Shown in pieces: positions 1 through 12,045 of a stretch of DNA of 64,000 nt (positions are counted from its first letter, which is position 1; each line of letters starts with the position of its first letter). A model generated the notes under the pieces. It was not told where the DNA came from. It ran no database searches and worked only from the letters and a program-made list of their open reading frames with translations. The DNA lies in the NCBI GenBank assembly GCA_022494885.1, contig JAGVSM010004203.1:52274-116273 (forward strand), in the 5' to 3' direction. Position numbers and translations under genes: made by a program. The DNA is from Micrasema longulum (lineage: Eukaryota; Arthropoda; Insecta; Trichoptera; Brachycentridae).

Positions 1-117
1 TATCTTACAAAAGTGCATATTTAATAGAATGTAAACAATAATAATATAAAATATTTAATGGCTTGGACATTTCTTAGACATCTTAACTGGAGATGCAGGA
101 ATACCGATCTCAATTAT

Positions 118-508
118 ACAGAGTGTTCTTTAAACCCTGTCACATCCGAAACCACGATGGTCAGTATGGGCAAGAAGACATATTAGCATATTAAAAAAAT
201 ATTTAGAACCCAGAATTAAAGAAAAAAAAAAGTATTTAAAAACACAAATGGTTGCTTACTTCTGCAGGGGAGAAGCTAGTGGGGCGTGGCCATGTGGTTG
301 ACGGCGTATCACACTCCCTTCTCCCCTCTCCTCGCTTCACCCTTGCAGAAGTAAGCAACCATTTGTTTTTAAGTATTTATTTTTGTAAATTTTATTCGTT
401 TTAAAAATGTATTTTAATGTGCCAATATCTTTTCCAATGTGTGCCAATTCTTGCTCTCATACTGGTCATCGTAGTTTCGGATGTGACAGGGTTTAAAGAA
501 CACCCTGT
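118..508. mobile_element. TIR MITE, copy 1
   Basis: The left end cagagtgttctttaaaccct and the right end agggtttaaagaacaccctg are inverted repeats that extend about 50 nt inward (cacatccgaaaccacgatgg / tcatcgtagtttcggatgtg). A second inner inverted pair (ggttgcttacttctgcaggg near 250 and its complement near 345) surrounds a GC-rich centre. A second copy lies at 30.74 kb. It is non-coding. Target-site duplication is uncertain (TA or AT). Confidence 0.85.
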
Positions 509-1135
509 ATGTCTTCCTGCAAAAAGCACCACTTGCTTAGTTTAGAAGATCGCCGTCTGCTGTTAGACATGGAGGTCTTTCATGACATACTTAGTCGACG
601 CCTTGATAGTCCGGCTCTTATGTCGGAGTTATCATTAAATGTCCCCGGCTACCGCACCCGTCATACATCGAGCTCTCTATTTCATGTGCCAGCAGTTCGT
701 ACGAACTATTCCCAGAACTCTCCACTTATATGTTGAGCTCGTGAATATAATTTAAATTTTCCCCTCATGGATCCATTTGATTGTCACAAATTAACATTTA
801 AAATGCGCGTTTTTTTCTTGTACTTAGTTTCTAAAATAAAATCTTATTTTTTCTCTAATTCTTAATATTTTATATATTTTTATATTTTTGACACTTCTGC
901 AATAATATTTACACACATGTCTACCCTCATTCCATAATAACACCCACTTACCCACCCTCTCACAGACTTACACCAACACAAACACACTAGCATGTATTGT
1001 ACGAGTATTTAATGTATTTCTGTGGATTTCCGTCATTCGTTTTATTCTCTGTATATTTTAGTTGTTATATTTTTTTTACATGCATTATTGTTGATATCCC
1101 TAATAAATAAAATAAAAAATATATTTAAAAAAAAA
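509..1135 (+). pseudogene. Jockey/CR1-like LINE, RT C-terminal tail and 3' end
   Basis: The frame from 509 (EDRRLLLDMEVFHDILSRRL ... LNVPGYRTRHTSSSLFHVPA ... TNYSQNSPL) matches the C-terminal end of Jockey/CR1-type reverse transcriptases (D...FH.IL...D.P.L......N.P.Y.TR........R..Y....P). It starts where the MITE ends, so the MITE appears inserted in it. AT-rich 3' sequence follows, ending in aataaataaaataaaaaat near 1105. Confidence 0.6.
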
Positions 1136-1254
1136 CACTTGAAAATAATGTGAAAAAAAAAGAAAAAAAAGTAATATGGTATATAAATACTATGTGGGGT
1201 TCAAAGTTCATTGATCGATGGCACACACACGTGCTAAATAATTTCACCTGAAAT

Positions 1255-1665
1255 TATAATGCGACGACCGATGAAGCAAGTCAGCGTTTTCTATAGAATC
1301 CAATACAACATATTATGCAACTCTAACATTATTGCACATAAAGGTGAGAGCGTCGTCCTGCAGTACAATAACATAGTCCCTACCATGAAAATATGAAGAA
1401 CTAAGGAACGTGATAAACAACAGTCAACGCCTAGTCATTCAGCCAGTTAGTCAGCATCAGTCACTCAGTTCCAGCATGTAGGTCAAGTGGAGTTACTTCA
1501 ACTCCTCATCACCGTAACACTCGCACGACACGATCTAATATTTATTCGCTATGTAATAAATACGCATTAAACATCTATCTCCTCTCTTCTGTCAATCTCT
1601 AATTGGGGTAGGAGCTCCACCAACTCTCAGCAACCAAAATTCCACAAATATATCACAGCAGTTTC
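1255..1665 (+). repeat. LTR-like interspersed repeat, copy 1
   Basis: Shares several blocks with 22600-22975: tagaatccaatacaacata, atgcaactctaaca, a cagtcagtca-rich stretch, taataaatacgcattaaaca and tctgtcaatctctaa...gaggtag.agctcca. The AATAAA followed by a short conserved terminal block looks like the R-U5 end of an LTR, but no coding part, primer-binding site or second LTR is seen. Confidence 0.5.
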
Positions 1666-2440
1666 ATATAAATAGCACGCTAAAATATTATAGATTACAA
1701 TTTAAAAATAAACAAAAAAACTATGTGCCCATTAACAATTTTGAAAGGAAGAGCTTTTTTTAAAAAGAGGTACGAAATTTAAGTATATTAAATGCAAAGA
1801 TATATTTATTTATACATATAATTCTTCTGTACGTGTGATGTCACTGAACTTCTCCTAGATTTACGTGCGGTTTTCAGCGAAATGTAGATCTTTGCGCTGT
1901 GCGTTTTCGTAGATATTAAAGTTTTCAATTTAACCTGTAAAAAAAAATAAAAATAAAAATCATTTTTCATCGACCTACCAGGGTTGCATTCGACTATAAT
2001 GCATATACAAAAAAATGGAAGGATGTTGTTTTTTTGTGTTTAAAAAAAGTTTGTTTAATGTTTACAAACAACAATCACTTTTTATGGATCCCAATCAGAT
2101 TCTTTACTTACATTTCTTATAATGTCTTCCCATTTGTTTCTTTTTACTGGATTTTTGGTAATACTAAAATAATATTAACTGACATTATACACATTTTTGA
2201 AAATCGCATTCATAAATTAAGTGCACCCCTGTTGGTGAGTTTGACATTGGCAAAAATAATTGTATATTTGAAAATGAATTAATTTATGTTTTGGAATTCA
2301 AGTAAGTACCTAGGTACCTACTTAAATTCAATTTTTGAATATAAATATTTTTAAGTTTTGAAATTCAATTATAAACAAGTACCTGGGTACTTACTTATCA
2401 ATGAAAAGTCTTTTTCCAATGTAATAGCAGGAGAATATGA
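1666..2440. other. AT-rich intergenic DNA with two palindromes
   Basis: No gene seen. There are two short palindromes, aagtaagtacctaggtacc..acttaaattc near 2300-2330 and acaagtacctgggtacttac near 2375-2395; such tacctaggtac patches are common in lepidopteran genomes. Confidence 0.5.
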
Positions 2441-2699
2441 AGGAAACAGTATAATTTTTCAAAGTTTCGTAATTTTGAAATAACTCCGCCCGTGACGTCA
2501 CTAGTTGCCGTCGGTGTGTTGTCGTGACAGGAGAGTTGGATTCCCGGAAACCGGAAATCTATCACAACTGGGGTCCGTATGACCGAATTATTTAGTATCA
2601 TATTCGTTGTTTTAATACCTGGCGGACATTCACGACGACATTTTGAAAAATAAAATGAAATATCATTAAAACACCGTGTGATTAAGAGCCAGTAGAATG

Positions 2700-2920
2700 T
2701 CCCATCGCGATGTGTTCTCAAAACGCACATTCCAAGCGCGCGATGGTCGGAAATTATGAAACAATGCCGCCGAGAATGTGCGATTCGCTCGGTACAGTTA
2801 TTCTCCGAGCAGCACCAATTTACCTGTCACAGCGTAAGCGCGCGCCGCGTACCTCGCCAGCAGGCCCCGGCGCTCGGACTGCGCTCCCCAGGCTTGTAGG
2901 ACGATGAAGGTCGCCAGGTG
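2700..2920 (+). promoter_or_regulatory. GC-rich patch; possible promoter, 5' UTR and first coding exon
   Basis: This stretch is strikingly GC- and CpG-rich (gcgcgcgccgcgtacctcg, ggccccggcgctcgg) compared with its AT-rich surroundings. It ends with ATG at 2904 followed by AAG GTC GCC AG and then gtgagg, a good donor, so a short first coding exon (MKVA, split codon AG) with end at 2917 is possible. Such exons often begin a signal peptide. No downstream exon was found in the window, so this is an inference; a GC-rich transposon remnant is the alternative. Confidence 0.35.
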
Positions 2921-3036
2921 AGGTCGTTAAACTTTTGACCAACTCTGCAAACTACAGGCTGATTAAAAAAACTGTATCCAATATTTTATGATGCAGTTTG
3001 TTCAATTGATAATTTATCAGAACACCGTTCTTAGTG

Positions 3037-4078
3037 CTTGGCCATAGTGGCGAGCGTAAATTATATTTTATTTTATTTTCTATTTTATTTATTTCAAACA
3101 CAAACAGATGTACAGGTTAAATTAATATAAATAAAATCTATAAAAAATATGAATAATTACATGTATTCACTAAATTATACTGCAATAAAGCGACGAGGTT
3201 TAAAGTTTAAACTATATAAATAATTAAAAAAATATACTGTATGTTAAAATAAAGAAATATGGACAAATCAAGAGATAGTGGGAAGGAAAAGAAGGAAATG
3301 GATAAGGAGTGGTAAAGGATGATTGAAGGAAAGTAGGAGTGGAAAATTGCATTTGATTTCATGATCAAGAGCGAGAGACAAAACGTCTATTCTCTGTTAT
3401 TCTGAATCAAGCCTATTAGTTCTCTTCTCTGATTATTATATGGAGGGTCGAATATATCAAGACTATTGTAATTTTTGTCAAAAACATCACGTATACAAGG
3501 GATCGTAGAATGTTTCCGATGATTAGTTTTAAAATTACGAACATAGAAAATATCAGAGAGTCTAGTTGGTCTGGAGGGGACACGGTAAGCAAGTAGATGA
3601 ATTAGTTCTGGGGAATCAAACTTATCATTAATATGATCAAAAATATTATAATGATCAAAAATATTTATTCTGAGTGCGAATGAATCAAGGTTATGAAGTT
3701 TTTAAAGAAGCTACATAATTTAGAAAATGCAAATGTAATTTGTATTCTACTTGTTTAAAGACTTTTTTTAACACTCTCGATTCTATTAATATTTGATTTA
3801 TAAACAGGGGACCAGTTAGCAGCGACATATTTAAGATGGGGGGGTACGTATGTTATGTATAGCGTTATAAATGTACCTAAGTTTTTAATAGATTTACACA
3901 GTCGCATGATAAATCCAATCATTTTGCATGCCTTGTTATTTATTGTTTCTATGACTATTGTAATTTAATTTTGAGTCCAAAACTCAAACATTTGGCGACA
4001 AGTGTAGTGTCCATAGTGACAGGGTGCCACGTACCGCACCTGCGCCGCGTTGCTAAATGCTCGCCACTATGGCCATAC
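3037..4078. mobile_element. Element with inverted ends, containing a LINE fragment
   Basis: ggccatagtggcgagc at the left and gctcgccactatggcc at the right are exact inverted repeats about 1 kb apart. A related sequence with ggcaacagtggtgagcg and a CpG-rich gcgccgcgcgcg block occurs at 47.14 kb. Most of the interior is a LINE remnant on the minus strand, so the LINE probably landed in a smaller TIR element. Confidence 0.55.
3240..3990 (-). pseudogene. Jockey/CR1-like LINE RT C-terminal fragment
   Basis: Minus-strand reading gives, with frameshifts, KACKMIGFIMRLCKSIKNLG, YVPPHLKYVAANWSPVYKSN and FDSPELIHLLAYRVPSRPTR then LSDIFYVRNFKTNH, the usual end of Jockey-type reverse transcriptases. No catalytic core remains. 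Confidence 0.6.
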
Positions 4079-4189
4079 ACTTGATTTCAAATTCAGAACA
4101 TTTTAAATTTTCCTAATTCTATCCATATACTGACCTCATAGAGTAAAACCATTTGGTTGCTTAGCAATTTGTTAATTTCTCAAATTTTT

Positions 4190-4670
4190 TATTGTGAACG
4201 TAAAAACATTGATTGACACAACAGAGTAGATAAGTGAAGTGTCATTTAATAGGAGTAATTAAATAACTGAACTTTGAACTTCAAAAATAAAACAAATTTT
4301 ATTTGACAAAAAACTGATATTTTAAATAATATTTGATGTTTTAAAGATTATGTCAGTCAAATGTCCACCATGGCGTTGTTTAATCCGAGAGGTCCAATTG
4401 TCATTAGTTATCTCATTAGATAAGCAAAGTAGCGTAGAAAATATGACTACCCTGGCAACACCAAAAAAATGTCGATTTTGTTTTCTCTGACAATCTGACA
4501 CTTTTAAACGACACAATACGGCGAATTCAAATCGGGAGTTGCGTACTGAGCGACGTCTACAAAGAAAGTAATGGGTCAAAACGTAAAACTACTCGTTTAC
4601 GAGTATTTTACTTGCCTTCTGTTTGCTGTGCGAATGCGGTTTTTGGACTATTCTTAATTCTATGGTTCTG
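4190..4670 (+). repeat. Interspersed repeat B, copy 1
   Basis: About 480 nt closely resembling 12380-12925: shared blocks include attgattgacacaacagagt, aaatgtccaccatggcgttg, tttaatccgagaggtccaat, gactaccctggcaaca and the end ggactattcttaattctatgg. It is non-coding. The 3' block also appears alone near 28.95 and 35.05 kb, which suggests a common terminus. Confidence 0.75.
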
Positions 4671-5224
4671 TCATAAGAATCGTAAAAATCCACTCTAAAT
4701 ATTACCCAAATGTTTTTTCACTGTCCGATCTGTGAATATATATTTTGCGCCCTTGCTGTATATTAAATACACCTATCTTCCTCCATTTACACCATCTTAG
4801 GCTCATGTTTCCGCAGCCTCAAAATATGACAATATTACTAAATTTGCTTTCTAGAAACCTAATCACTCAATCCATTATAATATTACTCATTAAAACTGAA
4901 ATTACTTTCATATAAAATCTGTGTGACAGATCATTGAAGAGAAAGGTAGTAGTATACAGGCTGAAGGTTGCTAAACCTTATTTATGATTGATTGATTTTG
5001 GATGTATAATTATTGTTTATTTTGATAGATTGCTTTTTGTGTGGTAATCGGTAGTAAATATTAGAAACCCATAGTTGCCATAACTTCTTACGCAATTTAT
5101 TCAATTTGTTGTTAATAGAAAAAACGACGAATCAATCACGACGTTTTCAAATAATAATTATAATAATATGCTTGACAATGTTTTATTAAATTAATTTGTA
5201 AAATACTAATAAATAAATAAACAT

Positions 5225-6390
5225 GGGTAGAACTGCCGAAAAGTAAGATTGATCAATTTTCCTTCCAAGTTAGAAAATTGATCCGGATCCAATGGAGCAC
5301 TACATTCTGACAGAAAAAATGTGGTTTTATCCGAGTATAAAGTGAATATTGCGTCACTATACAAGGACGGCACAGCATGTGTGAAGGTAAATGAGTAATT
5401 CACATCGTGGTTTAACATTCCTAAAGGAGTCAAACTGGGATGTGTAATGTCACTATGGTTGTTCAACATATTCAGCGATAACTGTATGAAAAAACTGATA
5501 GATTTAAGAATGAGAGCAAAAATGAGTGGTAAAACTGTTAACTGTCTTCTGTATGCTAATGATGCCGTGCTTTTTGCTAGCAGCAAAGAAGACCCGCAAT
5601 TCTTGGTAACAAAAGTCTAGCGATTTGCTTATGGATGTTGATAAATCAAAAGTGATAGTTTTTGAAACGGATGAAAATATAACTAAATGTAAGATCAGTG
5701 TGAACAGAGATATTCTGAATCAGGTAGAAGAATTTGTGTATCTAGGAAGAATGTTTACTAGGGATGGAAAGACCGAGAAATATATTGAAAGGAGGGTGGG
5801 TGCCGGGAACAGGTTGAAAAGTGCACTGATATCTACTTTAGCAAACAAATTTTTATCGCAGGAGGCAAGACTAGCAGTTCACAATGGAGCTCTACTGCCA
5901 ACTCTAATGCATGGAAGCGAAATATTGAATTGGAAAATAATGATGAAAGTAGGTTAAATGCTGTCTAGATGCGATCCTTCAGGCGAATGTGTGGTAAAAT
6001 GATGTGTGATAGGTGCACAAATGTCGAGATCCGTGAACTGTGTAAGGCTGGGATATGCATTATCGACAGAATCAAGAAAGGGGTGCTGCGTTGGTTTGGA
6101 CATGTAGAGCGAATGGATAGCGAAAGAACGGCTAAAAGGATCTACGAAGCGAATGTTCATGGATGCAGAAAACGAGGAAGACCGAGAAAGACACGGTACG
6201 ATCAAGTCCATCAAATACTTGACGATGCACATGTCAAAAGAAGCAATAATCGGCGTGCGTGGATGAGAAGATGTATAAATGTAGAGGAAGCGAGGTCCGT
6301 ATGCAAAGACAGAGTGATATGGTGATCTATCCTCTCTGCCTACCCCTGTGGAGAAACGGCGTGATGGTTTGTTTGTTTATTGTTTTGTTT
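5225..6390 (+). pseudogene. RTE-like LINE fragment, family A copy 1
   Basis: Reverse transcriptase part (GCVMSLWLFNIF, then NCLLYANDAVLF where the catalytic YADD has become YAND) is followed by frame-broken C-terminal domains: QVEEFVYLGRMFTRDGKTEK, MRSFRRMCGKMMCDRC, GVLRWFGHVERMDSERTAKR, RKRGRPRKTRYDQV and NNRRAWMRRCINVEEARSVC. The end is near cggcgtgatggtttg. Several stops and frameshifts; not functional. Paralogues lie near 16.5, 18.6, 35.9 and 50.1 kb. Confidence 0.85.
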
Positions 6391-7120
6391 GTATATACAT
6401 ACTCGTATACACTCGTAAATAGTCAACATCTGCAATTTATTCAATAATTTAAAAGCAACTTTTGTTTTTATGCCCCAATGTCCAGAATGTGTAACTTGGA
6501 ATTCTTTGGGACAGGTCTTCCGGCTTTTCGTAGATCTCTTCGCCACTAAAACAGTGTGGGACGAAGACGGATGGGCATGGTTTAGCTCGAAGTCTTTTAT
6601 ATGTTTATCGTGTTTATGAATATATTGAAAACCATTATTTTATTGCCTCGTTTGTTTGCTACATGACAATATTACTAATTATATTCTTTTTGTTCAGTTT
6701 CTTGTGTATATGTTTCTTCATGTAACTGTTATAATAAGCTTAGGCCGTATATATTATACTATATAAATAAACTCACATTTTTTCGTTTTGTTAGTATTGT
6801 AGTATAAAGTATTTATTTATTTCACAGTTTTATTATTTACAGAGGTTCTTGGTTTTAGGTCTTGATTGGCTAGGAAATTAGAGTGTTTAGGCAAAACCTT
6901 GCTCTTTTTTTTTATTTACGTTTAACGAGTCGTAAATAACTCACTATTAGAAAATTGGGATCAAGTTGTGGTATATCTGTGATCTTTGTCATATGTGTTT
7001 TTTCATCAAATGATGAAATCAACAATTTATATCAATAATAATAATGTTAAAAAATTAAAAACATATCTAAATTACAAAATATACCAACAATAATTCAAAT
7101 TGAAGCCAAAATATCAGCAT
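6391..7120. other. AT-rich intergenic DNA
   Basis: No gene or clear repeat recognised; low-complexity AT and short homopolymers. Confidence 0.4.
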
Positions 7121-7121
7121 C

Positions 7122-7376
7122 ATCATTCCCTTTCCGCACCAAATGGTACATAGGGCACTGCATTGGTACACCGATCGCAGCGTATCTTGATCATTTTTGT
7201 AACATGAAGGTAAAATGATCAGTTCTACGCTTCAGGTACCAGACTAGGGACTATGAAATATTCTAGTGTGACAAACCCATTTGAATAAATATTTCATATC
7301 AATCATGTCAGGAATCGAACCCGAGACCTCTTGAATATTAGGCAAACACGCTGACCATTACACCATGAGACCGACA
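7122..7376 (-). repeat. tRNA-derived SINE, family T
   Basis: On the minus strand the head is a decayed tRNA gene: an A box in gtctcatggtgtaatggtca, a B box ggttcgattcc (here with tgacatg after it), followed by a family-specific body (tgatatgaaatatt, ctagaatatttcatagtccc, tggtacctgaagcgtagaac, tgatcattttacc) and an end ggtgcggaaagggaatgatg. Other copies at 11.81, 15.21, 39.00, 41.93 and 45.91 kb. Confidence 0.8.
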
Positions 7377-7744
7377 AAATATAATAACGAATGAAATAAT
7401 ATACCATAAATAATTTTGAAAATGAAAAATAATTATAAATACCAATATTAATAAAATTAAATCAAAAATATTTTAAATGATAATGAAATTTTTGAAAATT
7501 AAAACAGACACAATTTTTAGTCATATAATTAATTTACAGGATACAAAAAGGTTATAGTATACAGTTCTGATTGTAAAAAAGAACCAGAACTCTGCACGAA
7601 CGTTTTTGACTCGATGGCTACTCTCAAATAAAAATCATCAACAAGCGAACCGAGTAGAAATAACCCCACCTTGTTGCTCAGCGATTAGCGCGTTCCTCCA
7701 CCATTTTTGAGTTGAAAAAATATTTTTTTAAAAAACGAACTCCC

Positions 7745-7800
7745 TCTTTAAACACGAGTTTTCTACCTCTCTAATATAATTATTAGAGAGGTAGAAACGT
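7745..7800. repeat. Perfect small inverted repeat
   Basis: tttctacctctctaat and attagagaggtagaaa flank a short ataatt loop. The right arm and downstream sequence (ggtagaaacgtta..attaatta) recur near 14.84 kb, so this is the end of a repeat family. Confidence 0.6.
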
Positions 7801-7884
7801 TATTATTAATTATTTATTCACCTACCAACCATTTTGTGTTTTTATACTTATTTTATTAAGATTTTTTTCAATAAATATACAATA

Positions 7885-8484
7885 AAAATGGCAGCTTTCA
7901 AAAATGAACTGGGAGGACGACTAGGAATAGCAGGTTCCATATTCAACAGTATGAAGGCTGTCTGGAGATCGGATATTTACTCAGTAAAAACGAAATGCTG
8001 CCTATATAACGACTGCATAACACGTATTCTCCTCTATGGATGCGAATCGTGGCACCTCACAAGGGCCCAAAACAGTAAATTACTGAGTTTTGAGAAAAGG
8101 TGTCTCACAAGAATCTTGGGTATGCGATGGTTTGACTTTGTGCGGAATAAAGTAATAAGAGAACGGATGCAGCAAACTCCGGTGATAACTGTCATCAAGC
8201 GGAGGCGATACGGATGGCTCGGGCATGTACTGCGGATGCCTCCTGAGAGCCTTAACCACGCTTGCCTACTTTACAAGGCATCAGGTTCTCGACGTCCTGG
8301 ACGTCCACTGCTGATTGTTTGTCAACAGTTCATGTCAGAAATACGAGACGCGAATCTGACTTGGGAAGATGCACAGGAGCTGGCTGCCGACAGAGATGCC
8401 GGGAGGATCTTCGTGGACACCATATGCTCCAACTGGCGAGCGGACATGGACATGGATATCCTTTCCATGGACCGCCTTTCGTAA
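7885..8484 (+). pseudogene. RTE-like LINE C-terminal fragment, family B copy 1
   Basis: Open frame encoding the C-terminal part of a LINE polyprotein: ITRILLYGCESWHLTRAQNS, KRCLTRILGMRWFDFVRNKV, RRYGWLGHVLRMPPESLNHA and KASGSRRPGRPLL. The frame is the longest in the window (216 codons) and intact here, but the catalytic domains are missing. Related copies lie at 27.53 and 30.07 kb. Confidence 0.85.
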
Positions 8485-9080
8485 AAAGCAATACAATGTA
8501 GTTGCTCCAAAAATATTTAATGATTTATTGCCAAATATAAAAGACTCAAAATGTAAAACAAATTTTAAAATAAAAATAACTGCACATATAAATAGTGTAT
8601 CGAGAGATTTTTAGATAGATATATAGATATGTAAATAAAAAAACGTAGTACTTTATATAATTGGTACACATATTATTTATATTTTTATGTATTTCATTGC
8701 TTTATATTTGTTTTATTATATATTGTACTATATTATTTATATTTAAGTAACATGTATTCTTGGCACATATATATACTTTATATTTGTATAACAACGATTT
8801 TTAATTTCTTACACTTGATTAGCTAGGCATTTATAATTAAGTAGTTTTAGTTTTTCTTTTTTATGTTATTGTTTTATTAGTATAGGACTACTTATGCTCT
8901 AAAGATAGAAAATCTCCATCTTAGAACAGGCTGTGCCATGTTAGATGGAGACTATCATAAACAGAGAACACTCCGGTTTTATTTTACATTTATTGGTTTT
9001 ATATAGATTCCCTGTTATTAAGTATGTATATTTTTTTTGCAATAAATTTATAAATAAATAAAATAAAAAATAAAAATATA
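8485..9080 (+). pseudogene. Jockey-like LINE tail with 3' UTR
   Basis: Directly downstream, in another frame, KKQYNVVAPKIFNDLLPNIK to a stop at 8612 resembles the C-terminus of Jockey-type RTs (APK.FN.LP..IK). It is followed by AT-rich 3' sequence with a ctccatcttagaacaggctg block and an aataaataaaataaaaaat end. A chimaera of two unrelated LINE remnants. Confidence 0.5.
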
Positions 9081-9092
9081 TATATATATTTC

Positions 9093-9560
9093 TTCTTCTT
9101 AGGTACTCGCCATAGTGATTCCTGGGAAAAGATGACCAGAGTGGTTTCCCGTTGCCTTCTCTGGTGGATTTTCTGTCGGGGTTACCTTCCCTTAGCTGGT
9201 TGGTTTTGGTTTTGAGGCGCCAAAAACTCGCCTTTCATCCTCTCGTTATCCGCTGTGATTACACCGTTATGAGTGTGATCCCATTGCCCAGGGTTCGCGA
9301 CGTGGACGCTAACGAGTAGGACTAGTCAGTAGTGTTACCGGTGGAATACAACTGGGCGTTCGCAGCATTTTATAGAATCACATCCTCCAGCAATATGTGA
9401 CTCACTGCGACCCTAATACAGTTCGAACCCGAAAGAAAAATATATTTAAAAAACTTAAATATTGGTTTTAAAGGTGGTCTACACTGCAATATTTCAATGT
9501 TCCTGGACTGGCCCTGAATCGTATGGCTGATCACCTTACGAACGAGAGCGCCAAAATTAA
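9093..9560 (+). repeat. SINE-like composite
   Basis: 9093-9365 is GC-richer than its surroundings (agatgaccagagtggtttcc, cgttgccttctctggtggat) and looks like a short interspersed element with no coding frame. From 9370 a body of SINE family T follows (ggtggtctacactgcaatat, tcgtatggctgatcacctta), so two repeats are joined. Confidence 0.45.
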
Positions 9561-10284
9561 ATGGAATTAAAAACAATTTCTGGTAGCATTATACTTCCTC
9601 ATTGCCACCAGCACTTAGCAAATAATACGCTAGCCTTTCCTCACTTTCAGCTGTCACGACTTTTCACATTCCGTAGGACTTGACACCGCAGAACCGTGAA
9701 CATGTACAATTTGTACATTCTACAAACAGTAGACTTCTGCAACTTATATAATATATTATTATCATTATTGAATGTTAAAACGCCACTCAACATCGACGGC
9801 CCATTTCAAAACTTGATGGAATGTGTTCGTGTCTCTCTGACATTAAGATATTATTGACACGGTTGATGTTGCTTTTCTACCAAACAAAAACATACACTTA
9901 ATTTGGTCGGTGATCTAAACTTTGCCCACTCCTTATTTATAATATGTATGTAAGATTAACAAACTCAAATTTATTTTTAAACTATTTTTTTACAATATAC
10001 ATAGGAGGTAAAACAGAGTATTAAAAAATAAAGGATAATTACATAGCATAACAGTAAAAATAGTAAACAAAAAAATCCCACAAAGGCATGGCCTGTTCGT
10101 GGGTATACAAGAAATGTTTATGAATTTTTGCTCCTATAATAAATAGACAAAATATATTTTTGTAATACAAGAAATAGAAAAGAAGACACTCTGTAAAAGA
10201 TTATAAGGTACTTTTTTATTAAATAGGAAATAAAAAATATAAAAAAGAATATAAGAATATTCCTTAAAAGGTCAAAAAAATATA
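9561..10284. other. AT-rich intergenic DNA
   Basis: No gene seen; a short piece of LINE-tail-like sequence (cccacaaaggcatggcctgttcgtgg region near 10078) reads on the minus strand. Confidence 0.35.
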
Positions 10285-10495
10285 TCATAGAAAAAAATTG
10301 TAAATATCTTTAGTTTGAATCCAGGATGGTGCGTGTTTTTTAAAAGAAGGAACATTTTGAAAGTTTGAGATCAATGGAGTATTATCAGTAAAAAAAGAAT
10401 TAAAAATTTTTGGGCCTATAAAATATGCATGTCTCTGTGCTAGCCTCGTTTTACAATGTGGTATTTCTAACAAACGATTCCTTCTTTGACTTGAT
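10285..10495 (-). pseudogene. Jockey-like LINE RT C-terminal tail
   Basis: Minus-strand frame RNRLLEIPHCKTRLAQRHAY then FIGPKIFNSFFTDNTP and SFKKHAPSWIQ fits the end of Jockey-type RTs (P.Y.T...+....GPK.FN.LP........FK......WL). LINE 3' tail at 10078-10284. Confidence 0.5.
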
Positions 10496-10524
10496 CTATT
10501 TGAATTTTATGATTTAGTACTTTT

Positions 10525-10865
10525 CTAAAGATGTTTATTTATTCAACAATGTTTTGAGTATGTCCAAATGTTTGCAAACTGGCTGGATTTTCTCCATAAG
10601 GAGTTATTTAGATCTAAATTTGCTGCAACAGAGAGGGTAAACATTTTTGAGAAGGTAATATGGAAGTCTAGGCATTTACAGGGCTTATGACCTGTCATTG
10701 GCCGGTTTAAGTGGCCACTTTACACACTGTGTAACATTCACCATTCTGCCTATGTTTAAACATACATTTTCTCAACTCTTCCATCTGTTGAATTTTGTGA
10801 AGTAAAAGATCTGAAACCTTTATTATGTGGGTGAGATTCATCTTGCTGAAGCAATTAAACAACCA
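10525..10865 (-). repeat. MITE-like repeat S
   Basis: Full-length-like copy in reverse orientation: from caacaatgttttgagtatgt / ccaaatgtttgcaaactgg through tggaagtctaggcatttaca, cttatgacctgtcattgg and ttaagtggccactttacaca to ggtgagattcatcttgctga. Recognised by repeated occurrence through the window. Confidence 0.8.
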
Positions 10866-11640
10866 TGGTCCATTCACTATGTTCGACTATATTTTCAACT
10901 AAGCTACATTTTGTATAAATTGGCTACGGTCGCTATGAATAAATTAACAAATAAATGTATTTTTCAAGAGGAAACGCGGTCTCCCCTTTCGTCTTACAAA
11001 CGTATTACAGTATTTTCTCCCTGGATTAAAGCACTAGAGCAATTATTTTTTTACGCAAAATAGATATATACCATTGGCGTATATGTTTATATTAATTTTT
11101 CAACTATTTTTGACACAGAAAATATTATTCTGATACTCTTAAAAAAAAAAAAAACAATAAAATCAGTTTAGTTTTGAGGTGCGGAAAACGAGGCAACGAA
11201 ATGCCGATTTTGTACATTTTCGTTAGGCACAATCAGACCGAAGTACAGTTGTCTTTTTCACGCAGTATCGGAGAAGCATCTGCGAGAGTGTGACAGAAAA
11301 ACAATGTTCAAATACCTATTCATCAAAATTTAAAAAAAAACAAATGATAGGGACGCATCAAAGATAAATATCTAAATATCCTAAAATTATTGCCCAAGTG
11401 CCATAATCCAGGTAGAAAATACGGGAATACGTTTGTATGAAGAAAGGTCAGACCGCGTTTCCTCTCAATTCTGCCAGTAACTCTAAATTGTGCGCAGTAG
11501 TTTATTTAATACACTTACAGAGGGAAAACTCCGCTGAGCATTTCAGTTAACGATTATGGCACGAGCCAAGTTATGCAATTTCTGAAAGTCACAACTTAAT
11601 AATAAAATGCACGATACCTAAAAACTGACTCAAATGCAAC
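10866..11640. other. Intergenic, no gene recognised
   Basis: The phrase gaggaaacgcggtctcccctttcgtct (10970) and its near complement gaaaggtcagaccgcgtttcctctc (11442) form an inverted pair about 480 nt apart, suggesting an unclassified foldback element around 10850-11470. Confidence 0.35.
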
Positions 11641-11809
11641 CATTTAGATCGGGCATGGGCAACCTTTTGCAGTCAGGGGCCGGATTGCCATTCTTCTTCT
11701 AAGAGCTAGTTGCCCCACTATAAGTTGAGTTATTCAGTGACACTAGTAAATGTCACATTGTAACACTGAATAAAAAAATCGAGTGGTGATTAAGTCTCCC
11801 TCGTAGTAT

Positions 11810-12045
11810 AGTTTTTGGAGCATTCGCCTACTATTTTTGAGGCCCAGGTTTCGATTCCTGGGAAAGAGAATATGAAATATTAATTTAAGAGGTGGTTTTC
11901 ACTGCAATATTTTTTTTTTCCTGGGCTGGCACCTGAAGTGTAGGACCTTAATATGCAACAAATAATCAAAAGCTACATTTGGTGTACACATTCAGTGCCC
12001 TATGCACCACGTGGGTGCGAATAGGTCCACAATGATTGATGATTA
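11810..12045 (+). repeat. tRNA-derived SINE, family T (diverged)
   Basis: Head with cctcgtagtatagtttttgg and B-box-like ggtttcgattcctgg, body gaatatgaaatatt, gtggttttcactgcaatatt and ggctggcacctgaagtgta, tail cagtgccctatgcaccac. Confidence 0.65.

Noticed and set aside
2034..2282. 82-codon plus-strand open frame
   Set aside because: AT-driven composition, no family motif, no splice or promoter context.
11640..11700. hAT-type transposon end (gggcatgggcaaccttttgc, ggggccggatt)
   Set aside because: Suggestive of hAT termini, but no opposite end or duplication was found, so not listed as a feature.
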